Origin: an uncultured Acidimicrobiaceae bacterium
GTDB lineage: Bacteria; Actinomycetota; Acidimicrobiia; Acidimicrobiales; RAAP-2
NCBI GenBank assembly: GCA_903894295.1
Contig: CAITPI010000016.1
Coordinates: forward strand, 1-58,365
Length of the DNA stretch: 58,365 nucleotides
Direction: 5' to 3'
Positions 48,259 through 55,815 of the stretch are shown here, in pieces; positions within the stretch are counted from its first letter, which is position 1, and each line of letters starts with the position of its first letter. A program made the position numbers and the translations under genes. The notes under the pieces were generated by a model that had not been told where the DNA came from, made no database searches, and was given only the letters and a program-made list of their open reading frames with translations.

Positions 48259-49389
48259 TTAGATGGAAGGGGTGCCCGATTCGTCCGCGAGGGCGAGCTC
48301 GCTCAGCCGATTCGCAATGGACGCATCCCTGCTGGGCGTGGCGTGCTGGTAGCGCAGTGACGCAGCCGACGACGCATGTCCGAGGCGAGCCATCAGTTCC
48401 CGGGTACTAGCGCCGGCTCCTGCCGCCAAGGTGGCTCCCGTGTGTCGAAGATCGTGGAAGCGGAACCCTGGAGATCCCTTCGCGAGGTCGGCCTTCTCCA
48501 ATGCTCGGTGCCACGCCGTGTAGACGGTGGCCCGGCGCACCGCTTGGCCCAAGGTGCCGGTGAAGACCACGTCCGCGTCGTCGCTGCCGGTGAACGTCTC
48601 GAGGTGCCGGACAATCAGGTCCATCACGTGGGGTGGGACAACAATCACGCGCACGCCGGCGGCGGTCTTCGGCGGTCCCACCCGACGCTGTCTGTCACCC
48701 AACTCCCAGGCCGACTTGTCCACTCGCACCGTCCCCGCCTCTACGTCGATGTCGCCGCGGGTCAGGGCCAGGATTTCGCCGATGCGCATCGAGCACCACG
48801 ACCCCAAGACCACCATCGCCCGGTACCGGTCCTCCATCGCCTCGACCACGGCGTTCAGTTGTTCGATGCTCATGACAGGTCGCTCAGGAGACCGCTCGAT
48901 CGACGCCCCTTTGATGTTGCACGGATTCCGGCTGATCAGCTCATCGCAGTAAGCGGTCTCACAGATGGTCCGCAGTAGGCGGTAGGACTTGGCCACCGTG
49001 ATGGCGCCCGGCTTGTCCGCTCTCGACAGTGCGGCATGCCACTCCCGGACCTTGGCAGGTGTGAGCCGCCCGATCGGGATGTCCCCGAGGGCGGGGAGGA
49101 TGTGCCGGTCGAGCAGGCCTTGGTAGAGCTCGACGGTGCGGGGCCGCAGCACCCGGTTCTGCAGCCATGGAGCGGTGTACTCGTCCAAGGTGACGGTTGG
49201 CAGGTACTGGTCCATCCGTTCACCCCGAGCCAAATCGGTCTGGGCACAGGCCAACCACACCTGGGCCGCACCCTTCGTCGGAAAGGTCGTCGGCGCGGTG
49301 ATCCTCAGGTTGGTCTCCGGATGCCGGTAGCGGGCCTGGAATCGACCCGAAGGCAACTTGCGAACGGATCCGAAATGTCGTTTGGCCAC
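48259..49389 (-). CDS. int: Tyrosine-type site-specific integrase
   Basis: A 376-residue phage-type integrase. An N-terminal arm-binding domain (FGSVRKLPSGRFQARYRHPE) is followed by a SAM-like core-binding domain (about 65-155) and the catalytic domain with R202 (CSMRIGEILALT), H312-x-x-R315 (FHDLRHTGATL), H338 (LMARLGHASSAAS) and nucleophile Y347. It catalyses recombination between the tRNA-Gly site and the element. The start GTG 49389 lies behind GAGGTAG. It is adjacent to attL, as usual, and downstream of xis. Confidence 0.95.
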   Translation of the reverse strand: MAKRHFGSVRKLPSGRFQARYRHPETNLRITAPTTFPTKGAAQVWLACAQTDLARGERMDQYLPTVTLDEYTAPWLQNRVLRPRTVELYQGLLDRHILPALGDIPIGRLTPAKVREWHAALSRADKPGAITVAKSYRLLRTICETAYCDELISRNPCNIKGASIERSPERPVMSIEQLNAVVEAMEDRYRAMVVLGSWCSMRIGEILALTRGDIDVEAGTVRVDKSAWELGDRQRRVGPPKTAAGVRVIVVPPHVMDLIVRHLETFTGSDDADVVFTGTLGQAVRRATVYTAWHRALEKADLAKGSPGFRFHDLRHTGATLAAGAGASTRELMARLGHASSAASLRYQHATPSRDASIANRLSELALADESGTPSI

Positions 49390-49520
49390 CGTGACTACCT
49401 CAACGTGCAAGGCGACCGCGTTGCGGTCCACCGATGTACTCGAGGCGCCGGGCGATACCTACCCACGACGCGAATGCCCGCACGTCACCGGAGCGACCAG
49501 GCCGTTCGTTACCCCTCACC

Positions 49521-49778
49521 CTACCGTCCACCGCCTCGCACCTGCAGACCCATCCCACGCCGATGCAGGACGTCGGTCCGATGGGCATCGATCCACTCGG
49601 CGATCACATCGACGTCGAATCGGACCAACCGTCCGACCTTGACGAACGGGATGCGACGCTCGTCGATCAACCGGCGGATGTGACGGACACTGACACCGAG
49701 GTGGCCGGCCACGGTGTCGATGTCGACCAGCGTGGGCAAGCCCGTACTCGGGAGCGGATGCGGGTCGCGGCCCGTCAC
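49521..49778 (-). CDS. xis: Excisionase-type helix-turn-helix protein
   Basis: An 85-residue protein with a MerR/excisionase-type winged helix: LVDIDTVAGHLGVSVRHIRR, LIDERRIPFVKVGRLVRFDV and DVIAEWIDAHR. Such proteins bend DNA and direct the integrase toward excision. The GTG 49778 start overlaps the rep stop (GTGA), so it is coupled to replication, as in pSAM2-like elements. Confidence 0.88.
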   Translation of the reverse strand: MTGRDPHPLPSTGLPTLVDIDTVAGHLGVSVRHIRRLIDERRIPFVKVGRLVRFDVDVIAEWIDAHRTDVLHRRGMGLQVRGGGR

Positions 49779-51220
49779 GACAGATCACTCTCCTGGATCG
49801 CCACCGGTGTCTTAGATCGAGGCGCTTCCCCTTGAACACGGTGCTCGGCGTCTTCGCGGGATAGCCAGCGGGCGAGCCGGAGGTCCTCCTCGAGGTTCCT
49901 GGAAATACAGACGTCACCAGTAGTCAGGTAGCCCGAGCCCTCGTACTTCCACTCCCGGACCTCGACCTCATCCGTCTTGCCATCGACTGCGACATCGCCA
50001 CTTGGGTTCGTATCGACTAATGGTCCGGCGCCGTTGACCAGGCGCCACTGTTGCCGCTCGTCCCGTAATGCCCCGAACGTCGTCGACCATCGCCTCGACT
50101 TCGTGAGGAAGTGGCCCCGGAAGCCGCACGAGTGGGCCCACAACTGGGGGCGGATTGCTGCGAACGACTCGTCGTCGCCAAGTGACCATGCCGTCTCAAC
50201 AAGTGCTCGAAGGTGGTCGGGCAGTCGCTCGTCACGACAGACCCCTGTTCGCAGGCGGTGGTCGAGCACCCCGTGCTCGTCAGAGCCCTTGGTCGCATAC
50301 TTGGCCAGATAGGCAGCTGCCCGCCGGCGGCCGTTTTCGGCATCGTTCACCATAGCGGTATCGATCTGATTACCCCAGGCCATCCGCTGGTCGCCATCCG
50401 CCCCAGGTAGCGGGGCGGTCACCTTCCTGGCTGCGATCTGCAGGGCTGTCGCCAACATGTCGGCTTCGATTCCTGACGGCGCGTCACCGTGCTCGTCCGT
50501 TCGAACATCGGCCCGGACCAGGGCGTGAAAGTGGACCGAACCGCGCCGTTGAAACTCCGCGACCTTCACGTAGGACAGGCGAAGTTGGCGCGACGCCGCC
50601 CGAGCCGACAGGTCGAGCAATGACCCGAGGGCACGGATCGCGTAGATGGTCGTCCGTCGCCACAACTCGGACGCCCCGGCGTTGAACAGGACGGCGGCCT
50701 CGTAGTCGTAGCAGTCGTGACAGAGGGCTTGTCCGAGGGCATCCTCGTTGTCATTGTGACGCTGGCTGCACATGAGAGCTCGACCATGGGAACAGCAGGC
50801 ACCCCACGGATGACACGTTCCGTCCGGGCGCTTACGGTGCACGGCTCCGAAGCTCGGGGCGGTCAGAGTAAGGAGGACGGCGGGGTGCTCGCCGATTGAC
50901 TCGGGGATTCCCTTGCCGCCACGTAGGCCTGCTGCCACGAGTGCGAAGGCGTCACCCCGGTAGAGGGAGGCACAAGGCGGACAGACTGTCTCCCTCCGAG
51001 ATCCACACGCCTTCAACAGCACCCCATCGGGCAGTGCGCGGGTGTCGAAGCGGATCTCGGGGCGTCCACCCTCGACAATGCCGACCACCCGTCCTGACAG
51101 CCGCACAGGACGCCGACAGCCCCGGATGGCCCGCACCTGGGTGGTGAACGCATCCAAGCCCTCGGGGCTGTTCAGTCGGGCCAGAATCCCGTCGGTGACG
51201 CGCTTGGCGCTCCCTGTCAT
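49775..51220 (-). CDS. RepSA-like replication initiator (HUH rolling-circle type)
   Basis: About 481 residues. A cysteine-rich first half (VCPPCASLYRGDAF, then more Cys/His pairs to about residue 170) looks zinc-binding. The HUH motif is HFH at about 230-232 (RRGSVHFHALVRAD), and the nicking tyrosine is in AAAYLAKYATKGSDE (Y304 or Y308). This matches actinomycete RepSA initiators, which nick an origin for rolling-circle replication of the excised circle. The open frame continues to 51352, but that part contains an iteron copy, so ATG 51220 or a GTG just before it is the likelier start. Confidence 0.85.
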   Translation of the reverse strand: MTGSAKRVTDGILARLNSPEGLDAFTTQVRAIRGCRRPVRLSGRVVGIVEGGRPEIRFDTRALPDGVLLKACGSRRETVCPPCASLYRGDAFALVAAGLRGGKGIPESIGEHPAVLLTLTAPSFGAVHRKRPDGTCHPWGACCSHGRALMCSQRHNDNEDALGQALCHDCYDYEAAVLFNAGASELWRRTTIYAIRALGSLLDLSARAASRQLRLSYVKVAEFQRRGSVHFHALVRADVRTDEHGDAPSGIEADMLATALQIAARKVTAPLPGADGDQRMAWGNQIDTAMVNDAENGRRRAAAYLAKYATKGSDEHGVLDHRLRTGVCRDERLPDHLRALVETAWSLGDDESFAAIRPQLWAHSCGFRGHFLTKSRRWSTTFGALRDERQQWRLVNGAGPLVDTNPSGDVAVDGKTDEVEVREWKYEGSGYLTTGDVCISRNLEEDLRLARWLSREDAEHRVQGEAPRSKTPVAIQESDLS

Positions 51221-51271
51221 CCATGGTTCGTAGGGGGAATCGGTTTCCACGTCGGCCACAGTGCCAACGGG

Positions 51272-51529
51272 GGTGTGACCTAACCTGTGACCTTTCTCGC
51301 CGACCAGGGACTTTGTGGCGTCGAATCGCTGGGATGCAGTTGTGGGGCGCATGGACGACAGGGTCGCAAGGGGGGTGTTGACTAAACTGTTGACTTTCCT
51401 CTGACCAGGGCGTTTACCCCCAGATTCATGATCATTTCCTTATCCGAATCCGGTTAGTTCCGTGCGCATGGCCACAGGGTGCCAACCAGGGTGTGAACTA
51501 ACGTGTGAACTTGCTCCTCTGGCCCGGGA
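51272..51529. repeat. Iteron-like array upstream of rep
   Basis: Three copies of a composite repeat, at about 51272-51310, 51374-51410 and 51490-51529. Each contains a pair of direct heptamers 12 bp apart: TGTGACC-taacc-TGTGACC, TGTTGAC-taaac-TGTTGAC, and TGTGAAC-taacg-TGTGAAC, each followed by a CTTTC(C)TC stretch and GACCAGGG or a relative. Direct repeats before a replication initiator are typical origin or autoregulatory sites. The remainder of 51353-51886 shows no gene. Confidence 0.75.
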
Positions 51530-51886
51530 ACTTCCCTCTGAACAGGGAGATCGTGGCCGATTTCGCGGATTGCACCCCATTGGAGCCTGTCGAGGGTGGG
51601 TGCCGAACCTCCGCTGCCGCGTCAAGGGTCGCTGCGGGAGCCACAGACGGTGATGGCCGCCTATCTCAATTGGGTGGCTGTCCTCGCTGGGAGCTGACAG
51701 ACGCTCCCTCCCTGGACTCGGCGCTCCGGCTCGGCAATGGGCACTTATGGGATCGACGAGGACTCGTCGCTCCCCTTGTTGGGGAACGCACGGCGGGGAA
51801 CGCTCGACCGAGATGGTGCGATCTGGGGATGCACTGCGCCTGGGGATACGAATCACCCAGGTGGCGGTGATCGGGAGGAAACAGTT

Positions 51887-52162
51887 ATGGCCAACATCAC
51901 CAGCGAAGGATTCGAGACCTGCATGGCATTCAGGAAGGCATCACTGGCCGTGGCCGACGTCGCGGAGCTGCTTCGAGGTCAGAACTCCGACGGACCGCCG
52001 GGTGAGCTGCTCGGCGAGCTCGAGGCCGCACATCAACGACTCCGGGACCAGTTCGACCACGAGGAGGACGTGGCCGTCCATGCCCTGGCGTTGAGCGTTC
52101 TGGTTCTGGCCGCCCGGACGACGGAGGCGATTCGAGAGGACAGGAGCCGACCTGACGAGTGA
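51887..52162 (+). CDS. 91-residue protein of unknown function
   Basis: A mainly helical small protein (SEGFETCMAFRKASLAVADV, LLGELEAAHQRLRDQF, HALALSVLVLAARTTEAIRE). The start ATG 51887 is fixed by a strong Shine-Dalgarno (GGGAGGAA, 6 nt away). It is followed 35 nt later by a long hairpin. I see no family; helical proteins of this size in such elements are often regulators or plasmid-maintenance factors, which is only a guess. Confidence 0.7.
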   Translation: MANITSEGFETCMAFRKASLAVADVAELLRGQNSDGPPGELLGELEAAHQRLRDQFDHEEDVAVHALALSVLVLAARTTEAIREDRSRPDE

Positions 52163-52197
52163 CCTGGGCTGATGCCCAATTTCTCCCCTTTGAATCT

Positions 52198-52239
52198 CCG
52201 GTCGCCGGCGGTCTGCCTTCGGCGCCCGCCGGCGACCGG
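52198..52239 (+). terminator. Long GC hairpin after the 91-aa gene
   Basis: A perfect 14-bp stem (52198-52211 with 52226-52239) around a 14-nt loop that contains a further GCC-TTC-GGC mini-stem. It should separate the 91-aa gene from the next operon. There is no T-run, which is common in high-GC actinobacteria. Confidence 0.65.
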
Positions 52240-52504
52240 AATCAGTGCTCTACGAGGTGGGGTCGGCATGCCTCCCAGGTGAAGGGCCCAAGGGGTGTGT
52301 GAGGACCTCCTCTACGAAGATCTAGGAATCGTTGGCATTCGAACAGATACGTGTTCTCACCAACACCTGATGCTTGGTCTGACCAGGAGTCGAATTCGAA
52401 GTCGACAGCTGGCCGGTCAACATGGTTGGTGGGGTGGCCGTGTTACACCACTTGCCTGGAATTGACCGTCCACAGAGCCTTGTGCTATCCGTGCAATACT
52501 ATGA

Positions 52505-52531
52505 CTAGCACTCTCGACCCGAGAGTGCTAG
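52505..52531. promoter_or_regulatory. CIRCE operator (HrcA site) inside the mobile element
   Basis: Arms TAGCACTC (52506-52513) and GAGTGCTA (52523-52530) are separated by 9 nt. The CIRCE consensus is TTAGCACTC-N9-GAGTGCTAA; only the outermost base of each arm differs. The dyad is even longer than usual, 12 bp per arm with a 3-nt centre. TTGACC (52462-52467) and TACTAT (52497-52502) lie upstream as possible promoter parts, but their spacing is not canonical. It stands 142 bp before the DUF4417 gene. hrcA and groEL are not in the window. Confidence 0.88.
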
Positions 52532-52580
52532 CGCCAAACAGCCCCAGAAAAGTGACCTTGAAGACAACTAGATGTAAAAG

Positions 52581-52614
52581 ACCCGGTGGGTGTGTTCAGA
52601 CACCCACCGGGTCC
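52581..52614. other. Strong hairpin in the leader of the DUF4417 operon
   Basis: A perfect 14-bp stem GACCCGGTGGGTGT (52581-52594), loop GTTCAG, complement at 52601-52614. It lies between the CIRCE site and the gene. On the plus strand no T-run follows; on the minus strand TTTT follows, so it could end minus-strand transcription. In the plus-strand mRNA it would be a very stable leader structure, perhaps an attenuator or RNA stabiliser. Confidence 0.7.
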
Positions 52615-52673
52615 ACACCGAACCTCGTTGCTTCGAGGCCGAGATCCCATGACCACCAAGATCAGGAGACGAC

Positions 52674-53369
52674 GTGAAGTTAGCAGGCACGATCCCCATA
52701 CGCGAGGCAGGCCACGGCCAGTTCATTGCAGAACTGCCAGCCCTGGCTGGAATCAAGACCGCCGGCATCGAGCAGATTCCGATTCTTAATCCACCGAACA
52801 CTGTCGTTTACCCAAGTCGATTGGAAATCTTCTCGTCCTGGAAGAGTGCCACCAATTCGGAGGGAGTCGTTATGCACTTCTATGTCGACGACCGGAAGAT
52901 ACATCCTGTCGTGTTAAATCCGATGAAGTGGACGTACCGATTGTCAAGAGCATCCGCTGTCATCTCTCCAGATCTATCGGTATATGCAAATTCCCCACCA
53001 TGCGTTCGCCGATACAACACTCGTGCCAACCGAACCGCAGCCGCAATCTGGCAAGCATATGGTGTCAACGTCATAGCAAACGTACGGTGGAACGATCCGA
53101 GTGATTATGAGTATTGTTTTGATGGTTGTCCACGCCAAAGCCAAATAGCTGTCTCGAGTGTGTCCATGCTTCGAAATCGATGGGATAGAAGAAACTTCAT
53201 ACATGGATACCAAGAAACTTTGGAACGCTTGGAGCCTACGTCCGTAATTTGGTATGGCGCTATTCCGAGAGAACTACCACGGTCGGCTAGGGAATCCGTT
53301 GAGATTCTTTCTTTCCCAAGTCGATCGGCAATCGCGTTTAGAGAGAAGGCGCTCAATGGGTGCCGGTAG
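52674..53369 (+). CDS. DUF4417 domain protein
   Basis: A 231-residue protein. The central part, ISPDLSVYANSPPCVRRYNT, RAAAIWQAYGVNVIANVRW-like and SDYEYCFDGCPRQSQIAVSS, fits DUF4417, a family found mostly in phages and mobile elements; no function is known. The end reads EPTSVIWYGAIPRELPRSAR. GTG 52674 follows AGGAG. Base composition is clearly less GC-rich than in the host genes, with many A/T third positions, which suggests recent transfer. It is the first gene of a three-gene operon behind the CIRCE operator. Confidence 0.8.
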   Translation: MKLAGTIPIREAGHGQFIAELPALAGIKTAGIEQIPILNPPNTVVYPSRLEIFSSWKSATNSEGVVMHFYVDDRKIHPVVLNPMKWTYRLSRASAVISPDLSVYANSPPCVRRYNTRANRTAAAIWQAYGVNVIANVRWNDPSDYEYCFDGCPRQSQIAVSSVSMLRNRWDRRNFIHGYQETLERLEPTSVIWYGAIPRELPRSARESVEILSFPSRSAIAFREKALNGCR

Positions 53370-53742
53370 AACATCGGATCCATCTTCAAAAGTAGGTTCC
53401 ATTGAGCGAGCTATCGATGCACTCCATGACGAGCACCCCTTGAATACAGAGGGCTACTTCGGTGTGATCGGGACTTCCGGATCAGATGACAAACGGCAGA
53501 TTTTCTCTGATGATTCCCCCGCCACGTTCAAGACATTTGAACAAGAACTGACGGAGGGAGCCGAAATCGACTCAGGTGTGAACCTGACGAGCGGAAGCAG
53601 TTATCTCCACTCCGATGGAACTCGCGTCACCATCAGGCCTAGCAGCAAGAGTGGAAGTCCAGCAATTGACATCGTCTCAGGGAACCCAAAGCTGGCAACT
53701 CAGAAAATACATTTCGAAGGGAGCAAAAGTGCAGCACGTTGA
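53356..53742 (+). CDS. 128-residue protein of unknown function (second gene of CIRCE operon)
   Basis: The start ATG 53356 lies within the end of the DUF4417 gene (14-nt overlap) behind AGAAGG. The first half is helical (VGSIERAIDALHDEHPLNTE). The second half reads SSYLHSDGTRVTIRPSSKSG, then SPAIDIV and QKIHFEGS. That 'GTRVTIRPSSKSG...IDI...KIHF' ending gives a faint impression of C-terminal toxin domains, but I cannot assign a family. Low GC, like its neighbours. Confidence 0.65.
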   Translation: MGAGRTSDPSSKVGSIERAIDALHDEHPLNTEGYFGVIGTSGSDDKRQIFSDDSPATFKTFEQELTEGAEIDSGVNLTSGSSYLHSDGTRVTIRPSSKSGSPAIDIVSGNPKLATQKIHFEGSKSAAR

Positions 53743-54304
53743 TTACCATCTAGATCCGGAACTCATTAGTTCACTTACGTCGATAGTGGGAGAGCGATGG
53801 GATTCCGTTGGCACTGCCAACAGGATCATCGGGGACCTTATTACCTGTCCAGCTTTGCTCGTAACCAACCTTTCGACTGTAGCGATCACGATCCTTGACA
53901 ATGAGGTCTTCATTGGCGGAGAGTACGAGACCCTGACTCAAGTTGCTAGAACTACCGTTGACGACTCCCTAAAGAAGGCTCAGAAGCAAGGCACCCTATT
54001 CTTTCATGGAAAGGGCGAGCAAGTCACTTCAGTACACATCATCCGCGAGGAACTAGTGAAGATATCTGGCGGGATTCAGCAGTTTAAGGTTTCGACAGAT
54101 TCTGGTGTGGTTGTCTGTTTGGAGACGATGGTCCTGGCATTGCAGCGTCGAGGATTCCACGGGTTCGACTTCAAACTTCTACGGGCTCCGACACTTGAAG
54201 AGATCAACTTCTATCCCTCGGAGTTTGAGTGGCCTCTAAACCTCAACGTCACTTATGAATATTCCCGCAACCTCATCCAAGCCACACGGAGAGGCGGGGA
54301 ATGA
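53729..54304 (+). CDS. 191-residue protein of unknown function (third gene of CIRCE operon)
   Basis: GTG 53729 lies inside the end of the preceding gene, behind GAAGGGAG, so all three genes overlap. The protein starts VQHVDYHLDPELISSLTSIV and has alternating strands and helices (CPALLVTNLSTVAITILDNE, IIREELVKISGGIQQFKV) and a basic end (NLIQATRRGGE). No membrane segment, signal or known motif is seen. It could be a partner or immunity protein of the gene before it; that is inference from overlap only. Confidence 0.65.
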   Translation: MQHVDYHLDPELISSLTSIVGERWDSVGTANRIIGDLITCPALLVTNLSTVAITILDNEVFIGGEYETLTQVARTTVDDSLKKAQKQGTLFFHGKGEQVTSVHIIREELVKISGGIQQFKVSTDSGVVVCLETMVLALQRRGFHGFDFKLLRAPTLEEINFYPSEFEWPLNLNVTYEYSRNLIQATRRGGE

Positions 54305-54634
54305 GCAGGGGGTGCCCGGCCGCCGGGATGTTGAGCGCGTCCGCTCGAACGGCGAACCACTCGGCCGCCCTGGACGGTGATGACTGGCCACCTCGGTCAG
54401 ACGCGAGGGAAGGCCCGATGCCTGAGTAGGTCGATCAGTTATGCCCTCGCATGAGCATTTGGGCGGATGTCTTGCTGCAGGCTCCAAATCCTGAAGGAAG
54501 TCAGTGCTGCCGACAGGGCGGCTGAAAGGTGCTTCACGTTGAGACCTTCAAACATGGGTGTCCGTGGCCATAGCCCTCTCCAGCCCCATTGCGATCGCCG
54601 TCAGGGACACCCCTTGGCAGAGACCGATGGCTAA
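54305..54634. other. Non-coding stretch in the element
   Basis: No supported gene on either strand and no strong hairpin. GC content rises again compared with the cargo operon, so the low-GC block appears to end at the stop of its third gene. Confidence 0.4.
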
Positions 54635-54841
54635 CTACTCAGGCACATGGCTCTGGAGTTGGTCGGGTCGTGGTGGTGACCGCGGATCCGAGATCGCAGG
54701 GCCCTTCTCCCCGTCGACGACGTGAAGCCTGATGCCTCCGACAGACCGAACCCTGACCTTGGCGATTTGCTGAAGGTTCTTGCATTCAGCTCGTATCTTG
54801 CGAGCCCTGCCCTTGTCCTGCTGGGTCATCCGTGGGGCCAT
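54635..54841 (-). CDS. 68-residue basic protein
   Basis: MAPRMTQQDKGRARKIRAEC then KNLQQIAKVRVRSVGGIRLH and VVDGEKGPAI. A perfect Shine-Dalgarno (GGAGGAG) stands 6 nt before ATG 54841, which is the main reason to accept it. The basic helical start could bind nucleic acid. No family was recognised. It is the only minus-strand gene in the right half of the element. Confidence 0.5.
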   Translation of the reverse strand: MAPRMTQQDKGRARKIRAECKNLQQIAKVRVRSVGGIRLHVVDGEKGPAISDPRSPPRPDQLQSHVPE

Positions 54842-55335
54842 GTCGATCTCCTCCGGTCAGTGACAGCAACTGCTGGCTACTCGCCGAAGAGTTGCGACCA
54901 TCCATTGAAGCCGCCCCGTGAAAAGCAACCGGTCCGACGATTGATCTCAAGGTGGCAGCGTCGGCCCAGTTCGATGGATCGACTCTTTCGGCTGGCGAAT
55001 GCCACTGCCTGAAAACAACGTCTGGGCGTATGCAACCTGGAATGCCACAAGGTTCCTTGACGAATCTGGTTTGGGAGCCAGGAGGAATCCCGTCGAATCC
55101 CAACTCAGATTCGGGCACCTCGATGGAAGCAAACTCTCCGAGGCCGGCCTGACTTCACTGAGATTGACAATCGAACCAGCGTCGGCGTGGGCGACAGATC
55201 AGAGCGCCGAGCCGCCACACTTCTCGGCCCATGCTGCGTGTCGCTGGAGACGATCCAAGATGGCTTCCCTCGAACGCAGTTACCGCCAGCCTGGTGGTCT
55301 TGTCGAATCCAGCCATAAGATCTGGACACGAATAT
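54842..55335. other. Non-coding stretch near the right end
   Basis: Several overlapping open frames exist on both strands, but none has a ribosome site or coding character. No mobile-element or RNA signature was recognised before the arm-site pair at 55336. Confidence 0.4.
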
Positions 55336-55355
55336 CGTGCCCCCAAACGTGCCCC
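55336..55355. repeat. Candidate integrase arm site (right)
   Basis: CGTGCCCCC-AAA-CGTGCCCC, the counterpart of 48066-48085, about 107 bp before the attR core. The two 9-mers have a 12-bp period here, against 11 on the left. Confidence 0.6.
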
Positions 55356-55462
55356 ACGCCACGGAGATCGACGGATATCAGCGGGTAATGCCGGGTAGCC
55401 CACACGGCACTTGATCAGGCATTTCTCACTTTTCGCCTAGTCGTTGAACTCCCACTTTTGCA

Positions 55463-55506
55463 CTTCCCAAGCTGGACACGCGGGTTCGATTCCCGTCACC
55501 CGCTCT
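55463..55506. repeat. attR, 44-bp direct repeat
   Basis: Identical to the 3' end of tRNA-Gly at 47952-47995. It lacks the acceptor 5' half and D arm, so it is not a tRNA gene. The 309-bp stretch that follows (55507-55815) shows no gene. Confidence 0.93.
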
Positions 55507-55815
55507 TGGGCCCCTCCATCCCGGGACGTCGTCTGTCTGGGTCTACTTCGTCGGACCCGTCCCTGGGGCCATCGTGGCCGTGGGCGTGGCCCACGTGCTT
55601 CGTGGACCGGCAAAATCCCGGGAGGCCCGGGCGGCGATGGGAGATCCTTCCGCCTCCCAGTGAGTTCGTCGGCACCGACCCGTCAGCCGGCGGCCGCATG
55701 GTGTCCGATCGGACGATCGGGTTTGCGGTCGGCGGGACCTCCCCGCCAACCAACGCCGGCTCAGGGGCTTTTGGCCGCCCACGGCAACCCGTCCGACACG
55801 GTCAAGGGTGGGACG

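Larger units (their letters stand above)
47952..55506. mobile_element. 7.5-kb tRNA-Gly integrative element
   Basis: Bounded by 44-bp perfect direct repeats (47952-47995 and 55463-55506), the left one being the 3' end of tRNA-Gly. Inside, from the left: integrase, excisionase and replication initiator on the minus strand, an iteron array, a 91-aa gene, a CIRCE-fronted three-gene operon, and a small minus-strand gene. It has the int-xis-rep core of actinomycete integrative elements (pSAM2 type) but no TraB/FtsK-like transfer gene, relaxase or virion gene. It may be a reduced integrative element or a satellite that moves with a helper. Confidence 0.92.

Noticed and set aside
51440-51856. 138-codon minus-strand frame upstream of rep
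   Set aside because: It runs through an iteron copy, has no Shine-Dalgarno, and is Arg/Ser/Pro-rich as random frames are here.
54999-55388. 129-codon plus-strand frame near attR
   Set aside because: No ribosome site or family, and it runs across the candidate integrase arm sites.
55463-55506. Second tRNA-Gly gene
   Set aside because: Only the anticodon-loop-to-acceptor 3' part is present; it is the attR duplicate.
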